A DNA stretch of 64,000 bases from G963662265 sp963668545 (lineage in GTDB: Bacteria; Spirochaetota; Spirochaetia; CADAEX01): positions 1,426,001 to 1,490,000 of the forward strand of contig OY764868.1 in assembly GCA_963668545.1 (NCBI GenBank), written 5' to 3'. The notes below the pieces were generated by a model. The model was not told the origin of the DNA. It saw only the letters and a program-made list of their open reading frames with translations, and searched no databases. The position numbers were made by a program, and so were the translations under genes. Positions within the stretch are counted from its first letter, which is position 1. The number at the start of each line of letters is the position of its first letter. Shown here piece after piece: positions 24,363-32,573 of the stretch.

Positions 24363-25373
24363 TTAATACTCCTTGTTGTTAAATATATCAAGCTCTTTTA
24401 TAAGCCTGGATAAGTATGTTCTCTGGATACCTAGCATATCTGCAGTTTTCATCTGGTTCCAGTTATTGTACTTCAACGCTTTTATAATATAATTTTTTTT
24501 GAAATTTGTAACAGCTTTTTTTAGCGGTATTACAGTTTTTTTTAAATCGCTGCAGGAATCAAGTATTATATCGCTTTCTTTTAAAGATGTATCAGCAGAT
24601 AATACTGCTCTGTAAAGTGTGTTGAAAAGCTCCCTTACATTGCCGGGCCAGTCATATGATAATAGCTTGTCCATTGCAGAACTGTCTATTGTCCTTTCAG
24701 AGAATCCGGTTTTATTCAGAAAGTATTCTGCTAGATCAGGTATATCTTCCCTGTGATCCCTCAGGGGGGGTATTTCAAGGTTTAGAACATTTATCCTGTA
24801 AAGAAGCTCTTTTTTGAAATTTCCATCTGAAATTTCCTTATTGATATTTCTGTTTGTCGCTGCAATAATTCTGACATCAATCTTCAGGGGATGTTCTGAC
24901 CCTATCGGATATATTTCCCCATTTTCAATAACCCGCAATAAACTGGACTGTATATTCAACGGCATTTCAAAAAGTTCATCTAGAAATATTGTGCCCTTAT
25001 CAGCAGTCTGAAACCTTCCTTTTCTATCACGGGAGGCATCGGTAAAGGATCCCTTGAGATGTCCGAAAAGTTCTGTTTCAAAAAGATTTTCAGGTATTGA
25101 AGCACAGTTTATTTTTATGAAAGGTCTGTTTTTTCTTACGCTTTCAGAATGGATATAATCAGCAAAAATATCTTTTCCTGAACCGCTTTCTCCTGTAATA
25201 AGTACAGGAGCATCAGAAAGTGCAATTTTCTTTGCTTTGAGTAATGTTTTTTGTATTGTATTTCCGGAACCTGTTATTTTCTGATCTGTATAAAAAACAG
25301 GCAGCACCCGGTCAGGCTTGTCTGATGCTGAATTAGTGCTGCCTTTATCATTGAGATGATTATTAGTTGTCAC
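24363..25373 (-). CDS. Sigma-54 activator without a receiver domain
   Basis: The 336-residue protein consists of an AAA+ sigma-54 activation domain and a Fis-type helix-turn-helix. Walker A is GESGSGKD near residue 61, Walker B TIFLDELFE near 125, and the arginine-finger region LLYRINVLNLEIPPLRDHREDIPDL. The HTH reads NQMKTADMLGIQRTYLSRLI. The sigma-54 contact loop is GSFTDA instead of GAFTGA. The N-terminus is only about 30 polar residues, so there is no phosphorylation or ligand domain, as in PspF; activity would be set by level or a partner. It overlaps the end of rpsA by 11 bases and precedes the TPR and cyclase genes. Confidence 0.92.
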   Translation of the reverse strand: MTTNNHLNDKGSTNSASDKPDRVLPVFYTDQKITGSGNTIQKTLLKAKKIALSDAPVLITGESGSGKDIFADYIHSESVRKNRPFIKINCASIPENLFETELFGHLKGSFTDASRDRKGRFQTADKGTIFLDELFEMPLNIQSSLLRVIENGEIYPIGSEHPLKIDVRIIAATNRNINKEISDGNFKKELLYRINVLNLEIPPLRDHREDIPDLAEYFLNKTGFSERTIDSSAMDKLLSYDWPGNVRELFNTLYRAVLSADTSLKESDIILDSCSDLKKTVIPLKKAVTNFKKNYIIKALKYNNWNQMKTADMLGIQRTYLSRLIKELDIFNNKEY

Positions 25374-27063
25374 CCTGTTTTAAGAAATCACCAAGTGTTG
25401 CCATTGGTGCATCACCGTCATCCTGTATATATTTAGAAATCTCCTCTCTCTGGAGAGATTTTTTATATTCCCTTATAGAAAGTGAAAGTTTTTTCTTTCT
25501 TGGGTTTATTTCAGTTACTGCTGCCTTGATCTTGTCGCCTACATTGTATTTTTCAAGTTCCTTGTCAGCATCTTCATTGTACTGATCTGAAATATTGCTT
25601 TTATTTATAAGACCTTCAATATCGCCCTGCACTTTCACAAAAAGACCGAAATCAGTTTTTCCGGATATTTCACCTTCAATTACTTTGCCTTTCGGGAAGT
25701 TCTTGTAAAGGAAATCCCATGGATTTTCTTCAAGCTGTTTTACACCCAGTTTGATCCTTCTGTTTTCCTTGTCAATGCCTATAACAATAACCTTGATGTT
25801 CTCATCCTGTTTAAGAACTGAGAAAGTATTTTTAACTTTCTTTGTCCAGGAAAGGTCATCAATATGAAGAAAACCGCTGATTCCCTCTTCAAGCTCAATA
25901 AAAGCACCTGCATTGGTAACTTTTGATATTTTTCTTTCCAGCTGTGTACCTACAGGATAGATTTCATCAATTTTGTCCCAGGGATTTTCAAATACCTGTT
26001 TTATACCTAGAGATATTCTTCCCTGCTCAAGATCGTATGAAAGAATCATGCATTCAACTTCATCACCGATTTTGAATACTTCTTTGGGATGATTGATTTT
26101 TTTGACCCATGAGAATTCAGATATATGGGCCATTCCTTCAATACCTTCCTCAAGTTCAATAAATGCACCGAAATCGGTGAGCTTGGTTACTTTTCCTGTA
26201 ATAATGTCATTTACATGATATTTATTTTCGAAAGAAAACCAGGGGTTATCTGAAAAATGCTTTAATGAAAGGTTTATTTTATTGTTTTCCTTATCAATGT
26301 TGATAAGTTTAAGCTTTATTTTCTGGTCTTTTTTTACATAATCCTTCGGTCTTGCTACATGTCCCCAGCTCATATCATTGATATGAAGAAGACCGTCAAA
26401 ACCTCCGAGATCAATAAATGCACCGAAAGAAGCAATGCTTTTCACTGTTCCTTCTACCTCATCTCCAACCTGTGCATTTTCGAAAAATTCATCTTTCTTT
26501 TTATTCTGAATATCTGAGAGGTATTTTCTTCTGTTGAGAACAATATTCACTTTTTTATCGCTGTAAAGTCTCTCAATAAGGAAATCTGATTTTATATTGA
26601 TATATTTATCAGGATCTTCAACCTTGACAACATCTGTTTTTGATATAGGGAGAAAAGCTCTTATGCTGTGACCGAGAGAAACTTCAAATCCCCCCTTGAT
26701 GCTTTTTGTAATGGTACCTTGAACAGGAAGCTTGTCCTGAAAAGCATTTTTAAGATTTATCCAGAATTCCTTTTCATCATATTTTCTTTTGGATACTACT
26801 ATCTGTCCGTCCTTGCTTTCTTTTTTAACAAGAATTACTTTGACTTCATCATTCAGTTCAGGAGCCTTTTCAAATTCTGTTATAGGTATTTTTCCTTCAG
26901 ATTTGTATCCGATGTCTATAAACACAGTTTCATTTGTTACCTGTATAACATTACCTGTAACTACCTGTCCCTCTTCCAGATCATCGAGAGATTTCAGGTA
27001 TTCTTCCTGAAGGTTTGTCTGGTTTATAGTGTCTTCGTTGATGATGTTTTCCTTCTCAGCCAT
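25363..27063 (-). CDS. rpsA: 30S ribosomal protein S1
   Basis: The 566-residue protein consists of six S1 RNA-binding repeats, each with a core like GxVxxxxxFGAFIxLxxxxxGxxHxSxxSW (clear ones around residues 190, 275, 360, 450). The first two repeats are the more diverged, ribosome-binding ones, as in E. coli S1. It binds mRNA and helps structured or weakly led messages onto the 30S subunit. It follows cmk by 13 bases, the classic cmk-rpsA pair. The sigma-54 activator gene overlaps its end. Confidence 0.96.
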   Translation of the reverse strand: MAEKENIINEDTINQTNLQEEYLKSLDDLEEGQVVTGNVIQVTNETVFIDIGYKSEGKIPITEFEKAPELNDEVKVILVKKESKDGQIVVSKRKYDEKEFWINLKNAFQDKLPVQGTITKSIKGGFEVSLGHSIRAFLPISKTDVVKVEDPDKYINIKSDFLIERLYSDKKVNIVLNRRKYLSDIQNKKKDEFFENAQVGDEVEGTVKSIASFGAFIDLGGFDGLLHINDMSWGHVARPKDYVKKDQKIKLKLINIDKENNKINLSLKHFSDNPWFSFENKYHVNDIITGKVTKLTDFGAFIELEEGIEGMAHISEFSWVKKINHPKEVFKIGDEVECMILSYDLEQGRISLGIKQVFENPWDKIDEIYPVGTQLERKISKVTNAGAFIELEEGISGFLHIDDLSWTKKVKNTFSVLKQDENIKVIVIGIDKENRRIKLGVKQLEENPWDFLYKNFPKGKVIEGEISGKTDFGLFVKVQGDIEGLINKSNISDQYNEDADKELEKYNVGDKIKAAVTEINPRKKKLSLSIREYKKSLQREEISKYIQDDGDAPMATLGDFLKQGDN

Positions 27064-27076
27064 TTGAAAAAAACTC

Positions 27077-27727
27077 CTAATATTTATTCTGCCTGTTTTT
27101 ATTTATTTCAGACATTACTTTCTCACAAACTTGATCTATGGTCAAGTCCGAAGTATTCAAATAAATTGCATCTTCAGTGATTTTTAAATTGCCGTATTCC
27201 TTGTTGCGGTCTATTTCATCCCTTTTTTTTATGCTTTCTTCAATTTCTCTAACGTTTTTCTGACTTACTCCCTGATTGGATCTTCTTGAAGCCCTTGTTT
27301 CGATTGAAGCATCCAGAAAAACCTTGACATCGGCATCCGGGAAAACAACAGTTGTCATGTCTCTTCCTTCTGCAATTATGTCAAGATTTTCAGATACTGA
27401 TCGGATCTTTCTGTTGATTTCAATCCTCAGCTCTTTTATGGAAGAAACCTCTGCAACATTTGAATCAATTTCATCGGTGTGGAGAAAGTCTTCAACATCC
27501 ATGCCGTTAAGATATATATGTGAATTTATAATCCTGATATCTGATTTTTCAGCAATTTCGATGAGTTTTTCAGAATCAGTCAAATCAATTTTACTGTTAA
27601 TTGCTTCAAGGGTAACAGCCCTGTAAAAGTTACCTGTATTCAGATAAAAAAGATCTGCTTTTTGTGAAATTAGTTTTGCTATAGTGCTTTTTCCTACACC
27701 TGCCGGTCCGTCAATAGCTACTGTCAA
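27077..27727 (-). CDS. cmk: Cytidylate kinase
   Basis: It phosphorylates CMP and dCMP to the diphosphates using ATP. The P-loop IDGPAGVGKSTIAK begins at residue 5, the CMP-binding YLNTGNFYRA is near 29, the EGRDMTTVVFPDADVKVFLDAS segment near 120, and the LID region RASRRSNQG near 148. The length of 216 is usual for bacterial Cmk. Its ATG overlaps the TGA of the pseudouridine synthase gene, and rpsA follows. Confidence 0.95.
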   Translation of the reverse strand: MTVAIDGPAGVGKSTIAKLISQKADLFYLNTGNFYRAVTLEAINSKIDLTDSEKLIEIAEKSDIRIINSHIYLNGMDVEDFLHTDEIDSNVAEVSSIKELRIEINRKIRSVSENLDIIAEGRDMTTVVFPDADVKVFLDASIETRASRRSNQGVSQKNVREIEESIKKRDEIDRNKEYGNLKITEDAIYLNTSDLTIDQVCEKVMSEINKNRQNKY

Positions 27728-28458
27728 TGTTCTTCTCCCTTGAATCTGGAAAACCAGTCAATTTCCTTTTTGCCAAGATATCTGTAGCTTCCGGGATAAA
27801 GATTCCCTATTTTGACATTACCTATCCTTATCCTGTGGAGCTTTTTAACCTTTATCCTGTAATGGGTAAACAGCTTTCTTATCTCCCTGTTTTTTCCCTC
27901 TGTAAGGACTATGTGTATCTTTACAGGGTTTTTTATGGTATACCTGTTTATCCTGTAGTATACCCCTTCAATATTAATACCTCTGATCATATCAGAAAGG
28001 ACTTTTTCATCTACAGGTGAACCTGTTTCAACAACATATTCCTTTTCCATTTCTGAAGACGGATGTGTGATTTTTTCTGCAAAATCACCGTCATTTGTAA
28101 GAAAAATAAGTCCGGTAGACATATAATCAAGCCTTCCTACATAAAAAAGCCTGTAGGAGCTGAACTCCTGAAAATACTGATTAATTGTATCTCTTCCTTC
28201 AGGATCATAGTTTGAACAGAGTACTTTTCTTGGTTTGTAGAATGCTATGTAGAATTTCTTTTTTGAAGGGGATACCCTGTTTCCTCTGTAATATACAATA
28301 TCATCGGGGAAAACCTTTTCTCCCATTTTTGTAATGTAACGGTTATTTATTTTAACATGACCCTTGCTGATCAGTTCTTCACATTTTCTTCTGGAACCCA
28401 GGCCGCATTGTGAAAGATAAACCTGAAGCCTTATCCCCTCTTTTTCATCTCTATCCAT
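27724..28458 (-). CDS. rRNA pseudouridine synthase, RsuA/RluB family
   Basis: An S4 RNA-binding domain (residues 10-65, LQVYLSQCGLGSRRKCEELISKGHVKIN) precedes the catalytic domain with the Asp nucleophile in GRLDYMSTGLIFLTNDG (near residue 124) and the family's ITHPSSEMEKEY and EGKNREIRKLF segments. It should isomerise one uridine in 16S or 23S rRNA. In many bacteria the scpA-scpB-adjacent member is RluB (23S U2605). Here it lies directly after scpB, overlapping it by 8 bases, so RluB is the better guess. Confidence 0.92.
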   Translation of the reverse strand: MDRDEKEGIRLQVYLSQCGLGSRRKCEELISKGHVKINNRYITKMGEKVFPDDIVYYRGNRVSPSKKKFYIAFYKPRKVLCSNYDPEGRDTINQYFQEFSSYRLFYVGRLDYMSTGLIFLTNDGDFAEKITHPSSEMEKEYVVETGSPVDEKVLSDMIRGINIEGVYYRINRYTIKNPVKIHIVLTEGKNREIRKLFTHYRIKVKKLHRIRIGNVKIGNLYPGSYRYLGKKEIDWFSRFKGEEH

Positions 28459-28990
28459 TTAATTCAAACCTTTTAAGATCAGTTTCTTCAAGTTTCGGAA
28501 GGTCTGAAATACTGTTCAGTTTGAAAAGTTTAAGAAAATCAGGAGTAGTACCGTATGTCACCGGTTTGCCCGGGATATCCTTTTTACCGACCTCCCTGAT
28601 AAGTTTCCTGCTTAAAAGAAGCCTGATCATTCCGTCAGCCGACACACCTCTGATATTTTCCACTTCACCTCTTGTGATAGGCTGGGAATATGCAATTATA
28701 GAGAGGGTTTCGATTGCTGCCCGCGAGAGTCTGTTTTCATTTTTCTTGCCGTATCTGACTTTAAGGTAACCCCAGAGTTCCTCTTTCGGTATAAGCTGGT
28801 AACCGCCTACTATTTCAGTAAGATCCATTCCCCGTGAAGGGTCCTCATATTTTTCCCTGAGATTTTTAATTGTTTCTGAAACAACTTCCTTAGACAGATC
28901 TGTAATCTTTATAATTGTATTGATATCAATCGGATCACTTTCCAGAAAAAGTATTGCCTCGATAAGTGCTTCCTCTTTTTCCAACTTCAT
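28451..28990 (-). CDS. scpB: Segregation and condensation protein B
   Basis: The 179-residue protein is the paired winged-helix partner of the SMC-ScpA complex for chromosome compaction and segregation. Diagnostic sequences are EALIEAILFLESDPI at the start, LTEIVGGYQLIPKEELWGYLKV in the middle, and RLSRAAIETLSIIAYSQPITRGEVENIRGVSADG near residues 85-120. Its ATG shares one base with the scpA stop (TAATG), which gives tight coupling expected for the ScpA:ScpB2 complex. Confidence 0.96.
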   Translation of the reverse strand: MKLEKEEALIEAILFLESDPIDINTIIKITDLSKEVVSETIKNLREKYEDPSRGMDLTEIVGGYQLIPKEELWGYLKVRYGKKNENRLSRAAIETLSIIAYSQPITRGEVENIRGVSADGMIRLLLSRKLIREVGKKDIPGKPVTYGTTPDFLKLFKLNSISDLPKLEETDLKRFELNG

Positions 28991-29766
28991 TATCCTTCCT
29001 TGTTTTCATGAGAAATATTATCTGTGCTTAATTTATCAGCAGAGTATTTTTTTATACGGATATCTCCGAACATCTTATTCTGATAGACCTGGATAATTTT
29101 GTTTTTAACAGCATCCAGTACAGCCAGAAATGAACATACAAATTCAAGTATTGATGAATTGTTTATAATAAGCTCATTAAACAGAATTTCATTGTTTTTA
29201 TCAAGAAGTTCAGACATTAGTGTTAGTTTTTCGTTTATTGAAACTTCTTCATAAAAATCTATTATCTGTTCATTTGACAGATTTCCGACAATACTTGAAA
29301 AGGTCTGGAGAAGGTCCCATACATCCACTTCCTCCCATAATTCCTTATCATCGACAAAAGAAAAATTTCTCTGCTTTTTGTTTCTCTCAATAATCCATTC
29401 TGATTCTTTTTCCTTGACAGACATGAGGTCTGATATTTTTTTGAATTTCTGGTACTCGATAAGCCTTTCCACAAGTTCTGACCTCGGATCCTCAAATTCA
29501 TCTTCAACGTTAACTTCCACAGGGAGCAGCATTTTTGATTTGATGTATAGCAGTGTAGATGCCATGATGTAGAATTCAGAAAGATTATCAAGGTTCTTTT
29601 TTGCAGCATATTCAAGGTATGCAAGATACTGTTCAACAATCTCAGCTATGGGAATATCGTAGATGTTTACTTCTGATTTTCTGATAAGAAAAAGAAGGAG
29701 ATCTAGAGGGCCTTCAAATTCCTGCAGTTTGAATTTATGTGATGAATCGTTCTGAATCTGTTCCAT
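28990..29766 (-). CDS. scpA: Segregation and condensation protein A (kleisin)
   Basis: The 258-residue kleisin bridges SMC heads. The N-terminal FEGPLDLLLFLIRKSEVNIYDIPIAEIVEQYLAYL block (residues 18-53) and the MASTLLYIKSKMLLP segment are diagnostic; a C-terminal winged helix (about 205-250, ILEFVCSFLAVLDAVKNKIIQVYQ) contacts the second SMC head. It begins 3 bases after folK and is coupled to scpB. Confidence 0.95.
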   Translation of the reverse strand: MEQIQNDSSHKFKLQEFEGPLDLLLFLIRKSEVNIYDIPIAEIVEQYLAYLEYAAKKNLDNLSEFYIMASTLLYIKSKMLLPVEVNVEDEFEDPRSELVERLIEYQKFKKISDLMSVKEKESEWIIERNKKQRNFSFVDDKELWEEVDVWDLLQTFSSIVGNLSNEQIIDFYEEVSINEKLTLMSELLDKNNEILFNELIINNSSILEFVCSFLAVLDAVKNKIIQVYQNKMFGDIRIKKYSADKLSTDNISHENKEG

Positions 29767-29769
29767 AAA

Positions 29770-30309
29770 TTATTTTCCCCTTTTATATTGATTTTCAATA
29801 TATCGGCACGATTCAAAGTAGTATATACCATCTTCTTCAACAGAATTCATTATATCAGAATATCTGCTGCCTGTCTGCGGATCGGAAATGCTGATGTCAA
29901 ATTCAAGAAGAGGTTTAAGAACAAAAAGCCGCTCTTTGATACCGGGATGGGGAATTTCAAGTAAATCAGTTTTTAATACTGTATTTCCGAACAAAAGGAT
30001 ATCTATATCAAGAGGCCTTGGCCCCTTGAACCCGGATTTTTTTCTGTCCCTGCCGAGCATGTACTCAATATCATGAATAATATCCAGCAGTTCAGCAGCT
30101 GTCATGCTGCATCTTCCCTTGAAGACTGCATTGAGAAAACGGGGCTGATCTGTCATATACATTGGTTCAGTTTCATAAAGAGAAGATGTTTCAAGTTCTT
30201 CCAGATATTCTTCCAGAAGACTGAAACCTTTAATTATATTGTCTTTTCTGTTTCCCAGATTTGAACCGATTCCGAGATATACTGTCTCAGAAGAGTTCTG
30301 CTTTTTCAA
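29770..30309 (-). CDS. folK: HPPK, folate biosynthesis pyrophosphokinase
   Basis: It transfers pyrophosphate from ATP to 6-hydroxymethyl-7,8-dihydropterin. YLGIGSNLGNRKDNI, TEPMYMTDQPRFLNAV and GPRPLDIDILLFG with ELLEIPHPGIKERLFVLKPLLE are the family motifs. The frame is open to 30348, but a TTG at 30309 is chosen because AGGGG lies 6 bases upstream and conserved sequence begins soon after. This gives about 179 residues and a 23-base overlap with the recA 3' end. It is the second gene of the recA operon. Confidence 0.92.
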   Translation of the reverse strand: MKKQNSSETVYLGIGSNLGNRKDNIIKGFSLLEEYLEELETSSLYETEPMYMTDQPRFLNAVFKGRCSMTAAELLDIIHDIEYMLGRDRKKSGFKGPRPLDIDILLFGNTVLKTDLLEIPHPGIKERLFVLKPLLEFDISISDPQTGSRYSDIMNSVEEDGIYYFESCRYIENQYKRGK

Positions 30310-31405
30310 GGTTATCCCCTGCCTCCGGTTTGTTGATGTTTTCTGCATTCTTCTTGTCGGCAGTATCAGCTTTGTCCGGAAACAGAAGTTTTCTCACCTT
30401 TATGTCAATCTCTTTGTATATATCCGGGTTCTGTTCGAGGAATTCTTTAACATTTTCCCTTCCCTGACCTATTTTGTCTTCGCCGTACGAGTACCAGCTT
30501 CCGCTTTTCTGGATGATGTCGCCGGTGATTGCTGCATCAAGAAGGCATCCGGTTGCAGATATGCCTTTACCGAATATTATTTCCAGTTCAACTTTTCTGA
30601 AAGGGGGAGCCACCTTGTTTTTAACAATTTTGATTCTGACCCTGTTCCCTGTTGATTCTTCCCCTTTTGTTATTGTCTCTATCTTACGAACCTCGATCCT
30701 GACAGATGAATAAAACTTGAGAGCTTTTCCTCCTGTTGTTGTTTCAGGATTGCCGAACATTACACCTATTTTCATTCTGATCTGGTTGATGAAAATCATT
30801 GCTGTATTTGACTTTGAAAGGATTGATGTGAGTTTCCTGAGTGCCTGGCTCATAAGCCTGGCCTGAAGACCCATGTGGGAATCACCCATATCCCCCTCGA
30901 TTTCCGCCTGGGGAGTCAGCGCTGCTACAGAGTCAATTACAATTATATCAACTGCGCCTGACCTGACAAGGGATTCCGCAATTTCAAGGGCCTGTTCGCC
31001 GGTATCCGGCTGAGAAACCCATAGTTCATCAGTATTTACCCCAAGATTAGCCGCATAGATTGGATCCAGTGCATGCTCAGCATCAATAAATGCCGCTACC
31101 CCACCCTGTTTCTGAGCTTCTGCAATTGCGTGGAGGGCAAGTGTTGTTTTTCCTGATGATTCAGGTCCGTATATTTCAATTACTCTCCCTTTCGGATATC
31201 CTCCGATACCGAGTGCAGCATCAAGTGTAATTGATCCTGAAGGAATTGTCTTTATCCCTTGATTAATGCCGGTATCTCCAAGTTTCATGAGAGATCCTTT
31301 GCCGAACTGTTTTTCAATCTGCAGCCTGGCTGCTTCCAGAGCTTTAACCTTTTCGCTGTCAGAAGTTTTTATTTCTGTTTTTAAAACTTCACCTTTTTTT
31401 GCCAT
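30287..31405 (-). CDS. recA: Recombinase RecA
   Basis: RecA forms filaments on single-stranded DNA for homologous pairing and for LexA-type cleavage. QFGKGSLMKLGD, Walker A GPESSGKTT (near residue 73), DAEHALDP, and the NQIRMKIGVMFGNPETTTGG loop 2 (near 210) are intact. The C-terminal tail is Lys-, Asp- and Glu-rich as usual. Length is 372. AGGAGG lies 6 bases before the ATG. A promoter candidate lies at 31459-31486; no LexA-type box was recognised there. It heads the minus-strand operon recA-folK-scpA-scpB-rluB-cmk-rpsA and beyond. Confidence 0.98.
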   Translation of the reverse strand: MAKKGEVLKTEIKTSDSEKVKALEAARLQIEKQFGKGSLMKLGDTGINQGIKTIPSGSITLDAALGIGGYPKGRVIEIYGPESSGKTTLALHAIAEAQKQGGVAAFIDAEHALDPIYAANLGVNTDELWVSQPDTGEQALEIAESLVRSGAVDIIVIDSVAALTPQAEIEGDMGDSHMGLQARLMSQALRKLTSILSKSNTAMIFINQIRMKIGVMFGNPETTTGGKALKFYSSVRIEVRKIETITKGEESTGNRVRIKIVKNKVAPPFRKVELEIIFGKGISATGCLLDAAITGDIIQKSGSWYSYGEDKIGQGRENVKEFLEQNPDIYKEIDIKVRKLLFPDKADTADKKNAENINKPEAGDNLEKAELF

Positions 31406-31458
31406 TATGTCCTCCTGAAATGATAACTGATATTATGCTGCAGATACTTCAAAGCTGA

Positions 31459-31486
31459 ATTTTACATATTTACTTTACGAGGTCAA
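31459..31486 (-). promoter_or_regulatory. recA operon promoter
   Basis: On the minus strand TTGACC (31486-31481) and TAAAAT (31464-31459) are 16 bases apart. The start would be near 31452, with a leader of about 47 bases. It overlaps the -35 region of the divergent promoter at 31474-31502, so the two may compete. Confidence 0.55.
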
Positions 31487-31502
31487 TAACCGTCGTTATA
31501 AT
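31474..31502 (+). promoter_or_regulatory. Promoter of the gene at 31509, giving a leaderless message
   Basis: TTTACG (31474-31479) and a perfect TATAAT (31497-31502) are 17 bases apart. The expected start, 7 bases past the -10, coincides with the A of the ATG at 31509. No Shine-Dalgarno site is present, which agrees with a leaderless transcript. Confidence 0.5.
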
Positions 31503-31508
31503 TGTTGC

Positions 31509-32123
31509 ATGCCTCTGTTAATATTTACTGCAATGCTGGGTCTGTTAAATATAACATCTAATTCTGCTCAGGAAAATGATAATTATTCAAGAACAGAATG
31601 GGTAACTGAATCAGACAGCAGCAGCAACAGGCTGGTTTCTGAAATTATAATGAAATCAGGCTTGACTGACAGAATAGATCTGATTAAACAGCTGGGTATG
31701 AGGGAGGACAGGGATTTCTGCAGAATTGCTGAAGATATTTATTACAGCCTGGATTGTCCAGACAGGGACAGGGAGCTGATTTTATATTTCACAGTGAACT
31801 CGTTTATCAAATCGCCAGGTGATTATGAAATAAACAGGAATGTATTCGAAGAAATATTTTACTCTGTTGACAGCTTTTCAGAATCAATTCTGCGAAAGGA
31901 GATTATCAGGAAAACAGAATATACTGATAAAAAAACTGCATTGAAGATACTGACCAGGGAAGGAAGGATGCTTGCTGAAATGGGAAGGGAAAACAGTCTG
32001 TTAAACCCTGTTATTCTTGAGGAATGCAGGGTCTATAGAAGTTATTCTGAAAAGTACAGTGAAGCTGTTCTTGATCAGATTAATGATGTTATCTACAGGA
32101 ATGTATTAAAACTGCAGGAATAG
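31509..32123 (+). CDS. Exported helical protein of unknown function
   Basis: The 204-residue protein begins with a short hydrophobic stretch (PLLIFTAMLGLLNI) ending near NSAQEND, a probable signal peptide with cleavage after Ser-Ala. The mature part is charged and helical, with a possible HEAT/ARM-like repeat texture (for example SILRKEIIRKTEYTDKKTALKIL). It bears no family motif I know. It has no ribosome-binding site and is probably translated leaderless. It ends exactly where the convergent dtd gene ends (32123/32124). Confidence 0.7.
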   Translation: MPLLIFTAMLGLLNITSNSAQENDNYSRTEWVTESDSSSNRLVSEIIMKSGLTDRIDLIKQLGMREDRDFCRIAEDIYYSLDCPDRDRELILYFTVNSFIKSPGDYEINRNVFEEIFYSVDSFSESILRKEIIRKTEYTDKKTALKILTREGRMLAEMGRENSLLNPVILEECRVYRSYSEKYSEAVLDQINDVIYRNVLKLQE

Positions 32124-32573
32124 TCAGAAATCCTTGAATGAATCCACAAGAATAGTAACAGGTCCGTTATTTATATAGTCTATCTTCATTTTGGCTCCGA
32201 ATACACCTGTTTCTGTCCTGAACCCCCTTTCCCTTATCATATTGACAGCTTTCTGGTAGTAGTCATTGCCTTTTTCAGGAGATGCAGCTCCGTTATATGA
32301 TGGTCTTCTCCCTTTTCTTGTATCACCGTATAGGGTGAACTGGGATATAACCATTATTTCACCTTCTATGTCAGTGACCGATCTGTTCATTTTACCGTTT
32401 TCATCTTCAAAAATCCTGAGATTAACTACTTTATCCACGGTATAATCAAGATCCTTTTCTGTATCATCTGTATGTACACCAAGATAAACCAGGATTCCTT
32501 TTTCGATTTCCCCCTCAGAATTACCATCAACTGAAACTGATGCACTGTCTACACGCTGTACAACTGCTCTCAT
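32124..32573 (-). CDS. dtd: D-aminoacyl-tRNA deacylase
   Basis: It removes D-amino acids (and glycine from tRNA-Ala) from charged tRNA, guarding translation. MRAVVQRVDSASVSV at the start, SQFTLYGDTRKGRRPSYNGAASP (catalytic Gln-Thr region, about residues 77-99) and the cross-subunit NNGPVTILVDS Gly-Pro motif near the C-terminus are all present. Length 149 is standard. Its ATG overlaps the stop of the upstream TPR gene. Confidence 0.97.
   Translation of the reverse strand: MRAVVQRVDSASVSVDGNSEGEIEKGILVYLGVHTDDTEKDLDYTVDKVVNLRIFEDENGKMNRSVTDIEGEIMVISQFTLYGDTRKGRRPSYNGAASPEKGNDYYQKAVNMIRERGFRTETGVFGAKMKIDYINNGPVTILVDSFKDF

Noticed and set aside
31406..31508. LexA/SOS box upstream of recA
   Set aside because: No convincing palindrome of the GAACN4GTTC, CTGTN8ACAG or known leptospiral type was seen; the spirochaetal box may differ, so absence is not proof.
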